Below are positions 8,035 to 16,818 of a stretch of 64,000 bases of DNA, one piece after another. This DNA is from JACQHM01 sp964535215. GTDB taxonomy: Bacteria > Methylomirabilota > Methylomirabilia > Methylomirabilales > JACQHM01. A program made the translations under genes and the position numbers. The stretch lies in contig CAZHST010000016.1 of the NCBI GenBank assembly GCA_964535215.1, positions 1 to 64,000 on the forward strand, read 5' to 3'. Within the stretch, counting starts at the first letter, position 1, and every line of letters starts with the position of its first letter. The notes beneath the pieces were generated by a model. That model saw only the letters and a program-made list of their open reading frames with translations, ran no database searches and was not told where the DNA came from.

Positions 8035-8741
8035 GGGTGGGACGTCCCGGCCGGGGAGCCCCGGCGGGAGGAGGGTTGAAGGTGGAGGCAGAGGCCTTTG
8101 TGAAGGAGCTGGATGCGATCACCCAGGCGGTCCTGAAACGCCTCGGCCCAACGGAGGCCTTGACGGCCGAGAGCGGCGGCGTCCTGGATATCGTTGAGCT
8201 TTTGAAGATTGCCCTGAAGAATGAGATCGAGGCCAGCGAGATCGCCGCCCGCTGGATGGCGACGGCCCCTGAGCTGGACGTGAAGCTGGCCTTGGCCCGC
8301 CAGGCCGGCGATGAGGCGAAACACTACCGCCTGATCGAGGAGCGTCTGGGGGAGTTGGGGTTTGACCCTGACGGCTATGACCCTCTGGCCACAGGCTACG
8401 GACCGTTGTTCCAGTACCTGACCACCCTGGAAACGACCGTCGAGCGGGCGGCAGCAGGGCAGTTCACCCGGGAGGCCATTGCCCTCGTCAAGAACCAGCA
8501 GTTTATCGAGCTGTGCCTCGCCAAGGGGGATCAGAAGACGGCCAGCCTGTACCGGGACATCATCCAGGTGGATGAGGGGTACCATCACCAGTTGGGGCGG
8601 AAGCTCCTCATCAAGTATGCCACCACCCCGGGGCTTCAGGAGAAGGCCCGGGTGGCGGCCATGAAGACCCTGGAGCTGGCCGAAGAGCTTCAGAACCTGG
8701 CGCTGACCACGCGCGGCATCCACCACGCCCCCGGCTGTTAG
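8031..8741 (+). CDS. Ferritin-like di-iron domain protein
   Basis: The start is taken at ATG 8031, overlapping the previous stop (ATGA); a TTG at 8076 is an alternative because the first 15 residues are low-complexity. The 236-aa protein is mostly helical with Glu and E-x-x-H blocks placed as in ferritin/rubrerythrin-type four-helix bundles: KNEIEASEIAARWM, DEAKHYRLIEERL, LETTVERAAAGQF and VDEGYHHQLGRKLL. A di-iron or metal-storage role is likely; the substrate is unknown. It is the last gene of the def operon. Confidence 0.65.
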   Translation: MRVGRPGRGAPAGGGLKVEAEAFVKELDAITQAVLKRLGPTEALTAESGGVLDIVELLKIALKNEIEASEIAARWMATAPELDVKLALARQAGDEAKHYRLIEERLGELGFDPDGYDPLATGYGPLFQYLTTLETTVERAAAGQFTREAIALVKNQQFIELCLAKGDQKTASLYRDIIQVDEGYHHQLGRKLLIKYATTPGLQEKARVAAMKTLELAEELQNLALTTRGIHHAPGC

Positions 8742-8748
8742 GGGGGTG

Positions 8749-8763
8749 AGATCCCTGGGATCT
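8749..8763. terminator. Short inverted repeat between convergent genes
   Basis: A 15-nt palindrome (arms AGATCCC/GGGATCT around one T) sits in the 48-nt gap between the convergent ferritin-like and aldehyde dehydrogenase genes. There is no clear T-run, so terminator function is weak inference. Confidence 0.25.
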
Positions 8764-8789
8764 TCCGGGCCTGGAGCCCCGTCCAGCGT

Positions 8790-10208
8790 TTAGCTGGATA
8801 GGTGGAAGCAGACGAGCTTCAGCTCGGTCATCTCCTCGACGGCGTACCGGGGCCCTTCCTTCCCAAAGCCGCTTTCCTTCAAGCCTCCGTAGGGCATGAG
8901 GTCTGCCCGCCACTGGGGCCCCCAGTTGATCATCAGGTTCCCGGCCTGAACCTCCCTGGCAAACTTCATCGCCCACTCCAGGTTCTCGGTGAAGATCCCC
9001 GCGGCCAGGCCGTAGATCGAATCGTTGGCCAACCTGATGGCCTCGTCGATGTCGCTCACCCTCGTCACCGCCACCGCCGGACCAAAGAGCTCATCACAGG
9101 AGATCCGCATCTCCGGCTTCACGTCGGCCACGACCGTCGGGGCGTAGAGGGCCCCCTTCCGCTCACCGCCCACGACCAATCGGGCGCCGCCGCCCACCGC
9201 CTCCCGGATCCACTCCTCAACCCGGATGGCGTCCTTCTCCCGGACCATCGGCCCCACCTGGGTCGTCTCGTCCAAGGGGTTCCCCGTCGTCAGGGCCTCC
9301 ACCTTTGGCTTCAGGGCGTCCAGCAAGTCGCCGTAGATCCGGTCCGTCGCCAGGACCCGCTGGGTGGAGATACAGACCTGACCGGCGTTCGAGTACCCGG
9401 TGGCCACGATGGCGGCGGCGACCTTCTCCGGGTCGGCATCGGGCATGACGATAACGGGGGAGTTCGACCCCAGCTCCATCGTCACCTTCTTGATCCCCGC
9501 CACGCGGCAGATCCGCTCGCCGACATCCCGGCTCCCGGTGAACGTGATCTTCCGCACCCGTCGGTCGGCGCACAGGGCGTCCCCGATTTCCCCTCCCGAT
9601 CCGGTGAGACAGCTGATCGCCTCGGGGGGGAGACCTGCCTCCAGGAGGATCTCGGTGAGCTTCAACGCCGAAAGGGGCGTATCCGTGGCCGGCTTGACGA
9701 CGACGGCGTTCCCGGCGGCGAGGGCCGGCCCCACTTTGTGACAGACCAGGTTGAGGGGGAAGTTGAAGGGGCTGATGGCCACTACGACCCCGCACGGCAC
9801 CCGGAGGGTGAAGCCAAACTTGCCGACCGCCCCCGGGGCGCCGTCAAAGGGGACGGTCTCCCCGTGGATCCGCTTGGCCTCCTCGGCGGAGAGGGTCAGG
9901 GTCTGGACCGCCCGGCTGACCTCGGCCCGGGATTCGGCGATCACCTTCCCCTCTTCGAGGGTAATGGTCCGGGCGAAGTCCTCGGCCCGGGCTTCCAGGA
10001 GCTCGGCCGCCCGCTTCAAGATCCGGTAGCGCTCGTACCCGGGGACCTTGGCCATGATCTTGGCCCCCTTGACCGCGCCGTCCAGGGCCCGGTCTACATC
10101 GTCAAGATCGGCCCGGGGGACCGTCTCCACCCTACTCCCGTCATAGGGGTTGATGACCTCGATCTTCTCCGGCTTGTCAATCCACGCTCCCGCCACATAC
10201 ATCCGCAT
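8790..10208 (-). CDS. NAD(P)-dependent aldehyde dehydrogenase
   Basis: The true start is probably ATG 10208 (MRMYVAGAWID), 9 nt behind AGGAGG; the longer open frame to 10511 overlaps the divergent gene's start. The 472-aa protein has the family order: FNFPLNL, GNAVVVKPATDTPLSA, FTGSRDVGERI (nucleotide binding), MELGSNSPVIV (general-base Glu) and NAGQVCIST (nucleophilic Cys). ELFGPAV and the C-terminal GGLKESGFGKEGPRYA follow. The pattern is near glyceraldehyde-3-phosphate (non-phosphorylating), lactaldehyde and succinate-semialdehyde dehydrogenases. It is monocistronic, and the substrate is not determinable. Confidence 0.9.
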   Translation of the reverse strand: MRMYVAGAWIDKPEKIEVINPYDGSRVETVPRADLDDVDRALDGAVKGAKIMAKVPGYERYRILKRAAELLEARAEDFARTITLEEGKVIAESRAEVSRAVQTLTLSAEEAKRIHGETVPFDGAPGAVGKFGFTLRVPCGVVVAISPFNFPLNLVCHKVGPALAAGNAVVVKPATDTPLSALKLTEILLEAGLPPEAISCLTGSGGEIGDALCADRRVRKITFTGSRDVGERICRVAGIKKVTMELGSNSPVIVMPDADPEKVAAAIVATGYSNAGQVCISTQRVLATDRIYGDLLDALKPKVEALTTGNPLDETTQVGPMVREKDAIRVEEWIREAVGGGARLVVGGERKGALYAPTVVADVKPEMRISCDELFGPAVAVTRVSDIDEAIRLANDSIYGLAAGIFTENLEWAMKFAREVQAGNLMINWGPQWRADLMPYGGLKESGFGKEGPRYAVEEMTELKLVCFHLSS

Positions 10209-10371
10209 GGTTCCCTTCCTCCTTCTTCCGGTGTGGGCCGTTGACGTTTCTTCTGCACCATACCACCCGCCCTTCTCCCTGTCAAGGGATGGTCTGGCAG
10301 GAGGCCGAGGTTGTTGCATTTTGCTGCTGCCTTGAGGTATAGTAGAGAACCTGGAAGGAGCGGGCTTCTCG

Positions 10372-12972
10372 ATGCAAACGTACAGGGATGCCATCCTTAA
10401 GAGGATCCTGCCGAAGGTCAGCAAGCCGTCCCGGTACCTTTTGGAGTGGAACGCGATCCGGAAGGACCCGTCCCGGACGAAGCTCAAGGTGGCCCTGGCC
10501 TTTCCGGACACGTACGAGATTGGGATGTCCCATCTCGGCCTGAAGCTCCTCCACCAGATCCTGAATCGGCGGGAGGAGATCCTGGTTGAACGGGCCTACG
10601 CCCCTTGGGAGGACTTCAGGGCCTTGACCCTTCAAGAGGGGATTCCGCTCTGCAGCCACGAGTCTGGCCTTCCCTTGAAGGCCTTTGACATTGTGGGCTT
10701 CACGCTCCAGTACGAGCTTTCCTATACCACCGTTCTGGACATGCTGTCCCTGGCCGGGATCCCTCTGAAGGGGGAGGACCGGGGGGAGCAGGATCCCCTG
10801 GTCATCGCCGGGGGTCCCTGCGCCTTCAACCCCGAGCCCTTGGTGGATTTCATAGATCTCTTCGTCATCGGCGACGCCGAAGAGGCCATCCACGAGATCG
10901 CCGATACGGTCCTTGCCTGGAAGGAGGCGTCTGGAAAGCGCCACCAGCTCCTGGAGGCCCTCGCCAGGATCGAAGGGTGCTACGTCCCGGCCGTCTGGGA
11001 TGGGAAGACGACGATCCGGAAGCGGACGGCCATGAACTGGGCTGATGTGGACTACGCCGCCTTCCCGATGCCGTATCTGGCCATCGTGCAGGACCGGCCC
11101 TCCCTCGAGGTCATGCGGGGATGTCTCCGGAGCTGCCGCTTCTGCCAGGCCGGGTACATCTACCGGCCCTTGCGGGAGCGCTCGGCTGAGGAGATCTTTA
11201 GGACAGCCCTGGACACGATCAGGAGGACCGGCTACGAGGAGCTTTCCCTCTCCTCCTTAAGTATCTCTGATCTCTCCTGTCTCTCGGACCTCCTGCCTCC
11301 CCTCGTGGCGGAGCTTCAGCAGGAAAAGGTCTCCCTGAGCCTCCCTTCGATGAGGGTCGAAGGGATCACGGAGGGGTTCGTCCGGGAGGTGGGCAGGACC
11401 AGGAAGGGAGGGGGCTTCACCATTGCCCCGGAGGCCGGGTCAAAGCGCCTTCGGGATGTGATCAACAAAGGGTGGATTACCGATGAGCAGATCTTTAACG
11501 CCGTGAAAGTCGCAGCGCGAGGAGGATGGGACAGCGTCAAGATGTACTTTATGATCGGCCATCCCACCGAGGAGTTGGCCGATCTGGACGCCTTGGCAGC
11601 CCTCTGTGCCGAAGCCCTGCAGATCGGCCGGCGGGAAGGGTCGGGGAACTTTAGCGTGACGGCCTCAGCCTCCTGTTTTGTCCCGAAGCCTCATACCCCG
11701 TTCCAGTGGGCGGGCCAGGACCCCCTGGATCTCCTGAAGGAGAAGCAGCGGTACTTGAAGCGCAAGCTTCGGCAGGTGGGGGTCGGGTTCAAATGGCATC
11801 GGGCCGAATCCAGCTTCCTGGAGGCGGTCTTCTCCCGGGGGGACCGGAAGCTTGGCCGGGTCCTGTTCAGGGCCCACGCCTTGGGGTGCCGCTTTGATGG
11901 GTGGGCGGAACGGCTGAACTTCGAGGCGTGGCTGAAGGCTTTTGAGGAGGAGGGGATCGACCCGGAAGGCTACGCGACACGCCCCATCCCCTTGGAGGAG
12001 CCTCTTCCCTGGGAGCATATCCGGGTCGTGGATAAGGGGTTTCTGATCCGGGAGTGGCAGCGGGCCCTCCGGGCCGCGCTTACCCACGAGTGCCAGACCG
12101 GCCCCTGCCGGGCCTGTGGCCAGGTCTGCCTTCCCAGTTGGCGGGCATGGGCGGAAAAGACGGGGGCCTTGGGCCAAGGGTTTGCTCATGGATACCAGAT
12201 GCCAGGGGTTGGTCGGGAAGCGGGCGAGGTCCGAGCCTCTCTCCGCGACCTTCCGGCATCCGCCATCCGGCCCCCGACCTCCAGCCCGGTGCAACGGGTC
12301 CGGTTTACCTTCCAGAAGGTGGGGGAGCTTCGATTCCTCTCCCATCTGGAGCTAAAACGGACCTTCAGCCGGGCCTTCCGGCGGGCGCGGATCCCCCTGG
12401 CCTACTCCCAAGGGTTTCATCCCCAGCCCAAGCTTTCCTTTGCCCTGGCCCTGCCCGTGGGGATCGAGGGCCTGGAGGAGCTGGCCGACGTCGAGCTTTC
12501 GAGCGTGATCCCCCCCGAGGAGCTCGTCGTCCGGGCCAATGGCGAGCTCCCTCCCGGTCTCCACCTCGTGAAGGCCTGGGAGGTGCCCCTGAACGCCCCC
12601 TCCTTGGCCTCCCAGGTGGTGGGGGCCGTCTATCGGCTCCAGGTGGTGGGGGATGGCCTCGACCCGGCCGAGCGGGAGCGCCTCCTCTCGGAGGAGGCCT
12701 GCCGGCAGTTTCTGGCGAAGCCGTCAATTCCGGTCCAGGTCTTCCGGAAGGAGAGGACCCTCGAGATTGATGCCAAACCCTACCTCCTCCACCTGGCCCC
12801 TTCGGGGGAAGGGGGGATGGGATGGGAGCTGGCCCTCAAGGTGGGCCGGGAGGGGAGTGTCCGCCCGCAAGCGGTTCTCGCGCGGTTCCTGGCCGACGGG
12901 CAGGACGGACCGGCCGAGTCTCTCCTGGAACGGCTCCACGTCGTCCGTACCACCCTCCTCCTCGCCTCTTAA
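10372..12972 (+). CDS. Fused radical SAM protein (TIGR03960 type) with C-terminal DUF2344/TIGR03936 domain
   Basis: This 866-aa protein has an N-terminal B12-binding-like alpha/beta region (LKVALAFPDTYEIGMSHLGL; GPCAFNPEPL), then a radical SAM core with C-x3-C-x2-C at GCLRSCRFCQ (first Cys about residue 251). A C-terminal DUF2344 domain begins near residue 645 (VRFTFQKVGELRFLSHLEL, AYSQGFHPQPKLSFAL). In many bacteria these halves are separate adjacent genes upstream of rng-rplU-rpmA, so the context is conserved and a tRNA/ribosome-related role is suspected but unproven. The linker between the halves contains a heptamer-repeat stretch at 12250-12284. A TATAGT box lies at 10338-10343. Confidence 0.85.
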   Translation: MQTYRDAILKRILPKVSKPSRYLLEWNAIRKDPSRTKLKVALAFPDTYEIGMSHLGLKLLHQILNRREEILVERAYAPWEDFRALTLQEGIPLCSHESGLPLKAFDIVGFTLQYELSYTTVLDMLSLAGIPLKGEDRGEQDPLVIAGGPCAFNPEPLVDFIDLFVIGDAEEAIHEIADTVLAWKEASGKRHQLLEALARIEGCYVPAVWDGKTTIRKRTAMNWADVDYAAFPMPYLAIVQDRPSLEVMRGCLRSCRFCQAGYIYRPLRERSAEEIFRTALDTIRRTGYEELSLSSLSISDLSCLSDLLPPLVAELQQEKVSLSLPSMRVEGITEGFVREVGRTRKGGGFTIAPEAGSKRLRDVINKGWITDEQIFNAVKVAARGGWDSVKMYFMIGHPTEELADLDALAALCAEALQIGRREGSGNFSVTASASCFVPKPHTPFQWAGQDPLDLLKEKQRYLKRKLRQVGVGFKWHRAESSFLEAVFSRGDRKLGRVLFRAHALGCRFDGWAERLNFEAWLKAFEEEGIDPEGYATRPIPLEEPLPWEHIRVVDKGFLIREWQRALRAALTHECQTGPCRACGQVCLPSWRAWAEKTGALGQGFAHGYQMPGVGREAGEVRASLRDLPASAIRPPTSSPVQRVRFTFQKVGELRFLSHLELKRTFSRAFRRARIPLAYSQGFHPQPKLSFALALPVGIEGLEELADVELSSVIPPEELVVRANGELPPGLHLVKAWEVPLNAPSLASQVVGAVYRLQVVGDGLDPAERERLLSEEACRQFLAKPSIPVQVFRKERTLEIDAKPYLLHLAPSGEGGMGWELALKVGREGSVRPQAVLARFLADGQDGPAESLLERLHVVRTTLLLAS
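12250..12284 (+). repeat. In-frame heptamer repeat cluster in the radical SAM linker
   Basis: Units of exactly 7 nt (CATCCGC, CATCCGG, CCCCCGA, CCTCCAG) run in register through the segment encoding the Pro/Ser-rich linker ahead of the DUF2344 domain. Confidence 0.5.
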
Positions 12973-13052
12973 AAAGCGGACAAGTGTCCGAAGTCTGACG
13001 CCCGATGGATGGCCTGCGCCGGTCACCTGGTGGGCGGCTCTCGGTCTTAACG

Positions 13053-13080
13053 TTGGGCCTTGGGCTTTGGACTGTGGATC
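13053..13080 (+). repeat. Intergenic heptamer repeat cluster before rng
   Basis: Four 7-nt units in register (TTGGGCC, TTGGGCT, TTGGACT, GTGGATC) fill the spacer immediately upstream of the rng start. Confidence 0.55.
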
Positions 13081-13086
13081 CTGTCC

Positions 13087-14613
13087 ATGAAACGGGAGAT
13101 CATCGTGAACTCGTCCTTGGCGGAGACAAGGGTCGCCGTCTTGGAGAACGGGATCCTCGTCGAGCTCTTGATTGACGACGCCAAGAACAAAAGCATCGCT
13201 GGAAGCATTTACAAGGGGAGGGTCAAGCGGATCCTCCCCGGCATGCAGGCCGCCTTTGTGGACATCGGCCTGAGTAAAGATGCCTTCCTCTACGTCCGGG
13301 ATATCTACGAGGAGGTGGAGGAGTACGAACGCCTCCTGGGGATGGAGGAGGGGGAGGAGCTGGAGGAGGAACTGCCGCCTCCCAAGCCGAAGCCGAAGGG
13401 GCGGCGCCCCCAGGCCTCCATCGAGGAGCTCCTTCAGGAGGGGCAGGAAGTTCTGGTCCAGGTGGCGAGGGAGCCCATGGGGACCAAAGGGGCCCGCCTG
13501 ACCTCCCGGATTACCCTCCCCGGCCGGTACCTGGTCTACATGCCGGCGGAGCAGCACATCGGGGTCTCCCGGAAGATCGAGAACGAAGCGGAGCGCCAGC
13601 GCTTGAAGCAGATCATCGAGGAGATCAACCTCAACAAGGAGGGGATCATCGTCAGGACGGCCGGGATCGGTCGCTCCAAGGCCGAGCTCCAGGCCGATCT
13701 GGAGTTCCTCAGATCCCTCTGGAAGACGATCAGGACCCGGGCTGAAACCCTCGTCGCCCCGGCCCTCGTCCATCAGGAGCTGGACCTGGTCTTCCGGATC
13801 TTCCGGGACATGTTCACCAAGGAGGTCACCCACCTGATCGTGGACAACCCTGTCGAGTACGAGCGGTGCCTGGAGTACGCCGAGTCCCTGCACCCGGATC
13901 TTAAGTCCCTCCTGTTCCTCTACACGGAGGATGAGCCGATCTTCAAGAGCTTCGGGATCGAGAAGGAGATCGAGAAGGCCCTCCGGAGGAAGGTCTGGTT
14001 GAAATCGGGGGGCTACATCGTCATCGAGGAGACCGAGGCCTTGGTCTCCATCGACGTGAACACCGGCAAGTATGTGGGGAAGCATGACTTCGAGGAGACG
14101 ATCCTGAAGACCAACCTGGAGGCGGCCAGGGAGGTGGCGAGGCAGGTTCGCCTCCGGGACCTGGGCGGGATCATCATCGTGGATTTCATTGACATGGCCC
14201 GCCAGGAGAACCGGGAGAAGGTGCTCAATGAGCTGAAGGAGGCCTTGAAGGCTGACCGCTCCCCCACGAACATCTCCCTGATCAGCGAGCTGGGGCTGGT
14301 GGAGATGACCAGGAAGCGGGTGAAGCAGGGCTTGATCCAGTCCCTGAGTCAGGCCTGCCCTACATGCGGGGGCCTGGGCCGGGTCCGTTCCACCCCTTCC
14401 ATCGCCCGGCAGATCTTGCGGGAGGCCGAGTGGCGGTTCTTCAAGAAGAGGCTCCCGAAGCTGAAGATCAAGGCCCATCCCGATGTGATCACGTACCTTC
14501 AGGAGGAGGAGGCCGAGATCATCCAGGGGATGCAGGAATCCTTCGGGGGCGAGATCGTGTTGATGGCTGATGAGGCCATGTCCCCGGTGAAGTACCAGCT
14601 CCTCGAAGGCTGA
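13087..14613 (+). CDS. rng: Ribonuclease G/E family endoribonuclease
   Basis: The start is ATG 13087 (MKREIIVN); the open frame extends 9 codons upstream into the repeat spacer. The 508-aa protein has an S1 domain (GSIYKGRVKRILPGMQAAFVDIG, FLYVRDI) with an acidic/Pro insertion (residues 80-110) and a central 5'-sensor/RNase-H-like region. The catalytic Asp blocks are VSIDVNTGKY and IIIVDFIDM, and the Zn-link CPTCGG is near residue 430. The length is that of RNase G, with no RNase E scaffold tail. It processes rRNA and degrades mRNA. It precedes rplU, as in many bacteria. No clear Shine-Dalgarno is visible. Confidence 0.93.
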   Translation: MKREIIVNSSLAETRVAVLENGILVELLIDDAKNKSIAGSIYKGRVKRILPGMQAAFVDIGLSKDAFLYVRDIYEEVEEYERLLGMEEGEELEEELPPPKPKPKGRRPQASIEELLQEGQEVLVQVAREPMGTKGARLTSRITLPGRYLVYMPAEQHIGVSRKIENEAERQRLKQIIEEINLNKEGIIVRTAGIGRSKAELQADLEFLRSLWKTIRTRAETLVAPALVHQELDLVFRIFRDMFTKEVTHLIVDNPVEYERCLEYAESLHPDLKSLLFLYTEDEPIFKSFGIEKEIEKALRRKVWLKSGGYIVIEETEALVSIDVNTGKYVGKHDFEETILKTNLEAAREVARQVRLRDLGGIIIVDFIDMARQENREKVLNELKEALKADRSPTNISLISELGLVEMTRKRVKQGLIQSLSQACPTCGGLGRVRSTPSIARQILREAEWRFFKKRLPKLKIKAHPDVITYLQEEEAEIIQGMQESFGGEIVLMADEAMSPVKYQLLEG

Positions 14614-14629
14614 CAGGGGCCGGCGGCTC

Positions 14630-14658
14630 TTGACAAAGCCCCATCCAGGTGCTATGAG
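14630..14658 (+). promoter_or_regulatory. Predicted sigma-70 promoter of rplU-rpmA
   Basis: TTGACA (14630-14635), a 17-bp spacer and TATGAG (14653-14658) lie 78 nt upstream of the rplU GTG start. Confidence 0.6.
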
Positions 14659-14735
14659 TTGAAGCAGGAGGCGTTTTCTCGGCCTCCTCTCTGTGTTTTT
14701 CCAGTCATGAGCCTTTGCGGCGCGGAGGATGCCAG

Positions 14736-15047
14736 GTGTATGCCGTTGTCGAAACAGGAGGTAAGCAGTACAAGGTTTCCCCGGGGGATCTGATCACCGT
14801 GGAGAAGCTCCCCGGGGAGCCGGGGACCCTGGTGGAGCTTCCCAAGGTCCTCCTGGTCCGTCAGAACGGTGACCTGAAGCTTGGGAGCCCTCTCCTCAAC
14901 GGGGCGAGGGTTGTCGCGGAGATCGTGGCCCAGGAGAGAGGGCCCAAGGTCATCGTCTTCAAGTTCAAGCGGCGCAAAAACTACCGGCGGAAGATAGGAC
15001 ACCGCCAGGCCCTGACACAGCTTCGCATCAAGGAGATCGTTGTGTAG
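14736..15047 (+). CDS. rplU: Ribosomal protein bL21
   Basis: The start is GTG 14736 (VYAVVETGGKQYKV), 7 nt behind GGAGG; a TTG 21 nt upstream is unlikely. The 103-aa product has the complete L21 pattern, including GGKQYKVSPGD near the start and KRRKNYRRKIGHRQALTQLRI at the C-terminus, which binds 23S rRNA. It is co-transcribed with rpmA 12 nt downstream. Confidence 0.96.
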   Translation: MYAVVETGGKQYKVSPGDLITVEKLPGEPGTLVELPKVLLVRQNGDLKLGSPLLNGARVVAEIVAQERGPKVIVFKFKRRKNYRRKIGHRQALTQLRIKEIVV

Positions 15048-15059
15048 GAGGTTGGTGGG

Positions 15060-15311
15060 ATGGCTCACAAAAAGGGGATGGGAAGCTCCCGCAACGGGCG
15101 GGATAGCGCCGGGAAGCGCCTGGGCGTGAAGGCCTTTGCCGGCCAGTTCGTCACCGGGGGAAGCATCCTGGTCAGACAGCGGGGGACGAAGTTCAAACCC
15201 GGCAGGAATGTCGGGATTGGCTCCGACGATACCCTCTTCGCCAAGATCTCAGGGGTTGTGACCTTCCAACAGAGCGGGGGGAACCGGATCGTCAGCATCA
15301 TCCCCGCCTAA
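15060..15311 (+). CDS. rpmA: Ribosomal protein bL27
   Basis: This 83-aa protein starts MAHKKGMGSSRNGRDS and continues KRLGVKAFAGQFVTGGSILVRQRGTKF, diagnostic of L27. Its N-terminal tail reaches the peptidyl-transferase centre. There is no cleavable Firmicute-type N-terminal extension. A stem (CCCGCC/GGCGGG, loop TAAA) overlaps its stop codon, without a following T-run. Confidence 0.97.
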   Translation: MAHKKGMGSSRNGRDSAGKRLGVKAFAGQFVTGGSILVRQRGTKFKPGRNVGIGSDDTLFAKISGVVTFQQSGGNRIVSIIPA

Positions 15312-15325
15312 AGGCGGGTCCCGGG

Positions 15326-15796
15326 TTGGGGTTAACAACTGTTGAGGTAAGGTCTATAATATCTGGATGGGCGAGGCAACAAGGTATCCATTACAGAACG
15401 GCCTGGCTCTGGTTTCGGCAAGGAAAGCTTCCCGTCCCGGCGATCCAGACCAAGACGGGGACGATCCTTGTCCAGGAGCCGGTTGTCAACCGGGAACATG
15501 ACGCTTTTGCCTTGTATGCCAGAGTTTCGTCGCCTGGCCAAAAAGGCGACTTAGATCGGCAGGTGGCTCGCTTAGTAGATTGGGCAGCGGCCCACAAGGC
15601 ACACGTTGTCAAAGTCGTCCGGGAGATTGGCTCGGGCCTCAATGGGCGAAGACGTGGCGGACGGGAGTTCCGGTGTCTTGGGTGTGGCTACAAAGACGAT
15701 GCGGATCTCAATGCCGCCCGGAATATCCTGCATCGGTTCCTCACCGGAGCCTACGGTCCCTGTTGCAAAGCTAAGGTCATAAAATTATATGGCTGA
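15326..15796 (+). pseudogene. IS607-family deletion derivative: TnpA N-terminus joined in frame to TnpB C-terminus
   Basis: The 156-codon frame begins with the HTH and serine-recombinase start of IS607 TnpA: GIHYRTAWLWFRQGKLPVPA, then ALYARVSSPGQKGDLDRQV (catalytic Ser region) and VVREIGSGLNGRR. It then switches directly to the zinc-finger/RuvC-III end of TnpB (FRCLGCGYKDDADLNAARNI). Most of both genes is missing, yet the joint near 15650 stays in frame. Full-length TnpA is about 200 aa and TnpB about 400 aa. It lies between rpmA and obg, normally adjacent. Activity is unlikely; the element could be mobilised in trans. Confidence 0.8.
15332..15360 (+). promoter_or_regulatory. Strong predicted promoter between rpmA and the IS607 relic
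   Basis: TTAACA (15332-15337), exactly 17 bp, then a perfect TATAAT (15355-15360). This is one of the best sigma-70 matches in the window. It could drive the IS607-derived frame and obg-proB-proA. Confidence 0.65.
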
Positions 15797-15807
15797 GGTA
15801 ACGGTTG

Positions 15808-16818
15808 ATGTTTATCGATACGGCAAGGATCTTTGTGAAGGCCGGGGACGGTGGCAGGGGATGCGTGAGCTTCCGGCGGGAGAAGTATGTCCCCCGGGGG
15901 GGCCCTGACGGGGGGGATGGGGGAAAGGGGGGGAGTGTCTACATTGAAGCGAGCGCTTCGTACCGCACCCTGGTGGATCAGCGGTATCAGCGGCACTACC
16001 GGGCTGAGCGGGGAGGGCACGGCCAGGGAGGGGGCCGGCATGGCCGTTCGGGCGCCGATCTCGTCATCCGGGTCCCGGTCGGGACGGTGGTGAAGGATGC
16101 CCTTTCCGGCGAGGTCCTGGCCGATCTGGTCAGGGCGGGAGAGCGGGTCCTGGTCGCCAGGGGCGGGAGGGGGGGGCGGGGGAATGCCCGCTTCGCCACC
16201 CCCACGAACCAGGCCCCCCGATACGCCGAGGAGGGGGAAAAGGGGGAGGAGCGGGTGCTGGACCTGGAGCTCAAGCTCCTGGCCGATGTGGGCCTGGTCG
16301 GCCTCCCGAACGCCGGGAAATCCTCCCTTTTAGCGAAGCTTACCGCCGCCCGGCCGAAGATTGCCGACTATCCGTTTACCACCCTCCATCCGGCCCTCGG
16401 GGTCGTCGAGGCCAGACCCTTTCAGAGCTTCGTGATGGCCGACCTCCCCGGGTTGATCGAGGGAGCGGCTCGGGGGGCCGGCCTTGGCCTCCAGTTCCTG
16501 CGCCACGTGGAACGGACCAGCCTCCTGGTCCAGGTCATTGACATCTCTTATGCCTCGGGGCAGGACCCTGTTTACGCCTTCGAAGCCGTCGAGGCAGAGA
16601 TGCAGGCCTACCACCCTGCCCTTCTTCAACGGCCTCGCGTCGTGGCCGCCAACAAGATTGATCTCCCCCACGCCAAGAACCTCAAAGCCCTTGAAGCCTT
16701 TTGCGCCCAGAGGGGCCTCCGCCTTTTCCCTGTCTCGGCCGTGACCGGAGAGGGGGTAAGACCGCTGGTGGAGCACCTGGCCTCTGCCCTGACGGAGATG
16801 GTAGGAGCGGCTCGATGA
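15808..16818 (+). CDS. obg: GTPase Obg (ribosome assembly)
   Basis: The 336-aa GTPase has the Gly-rich Obg fold (residues 1-155: IFVKAGDGGRGCVSFRREKY, PRGGPDGGDGG), then the G domain with GLPNAGKSSLLAKLT (G1), DLPGLIEGA (G3), NKIDLP (G4) and VSAVTGEG (G5). It acts in late 50S assembly and the stringent response. There is no long C-terminal OCT extension. The ATG at 15808 is preferred over TTG 15805. The stop overlaps proB (ATGA). Confidence 0.96.
   Translation: MFIDTARIFVKAGDGGRGCVSFRREKYVPRGGPDGGDGGKGGSVYIEASASYRTLVDQRYQRHYRAERGGHGQGGGRHGRSGADLVIRVPVGTVVKDALSGEVLADLVRAGERVLVARGGRGGRGNARFATPTNQAPRYAEEGEKGEERVLDLELKLLADVGLVGLPNAGKSSLLAKLTAARPKIADYPFTTLHPALGVVEARPFQSFVMADLPGLIEGAARGAGLGLQFLRHVERTSLLVQVIDISYASGQDPVYAFEAVEAEMQAYHPALLQRPRVVAANKIDLPHAKNLKALEAFCAQRGLRLFPVSAVTGEGVRPLVEHLASALTEMVGAAR

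Noticed and set aside
10209..10511. 101-residue N-terminal extension of the aldehyde dehydrogenase
   Set aside because: It crosses the divergent promoter region and overlaps the radical SAM gene. ATG 10208 has AGGAGG and matches the family start.
12724..14478. 584-codon minus-strand open frame opposite rng
   Set aside because: Leu/Asp/His-rich antisense of a conserved RNase G gene; no family pattern.
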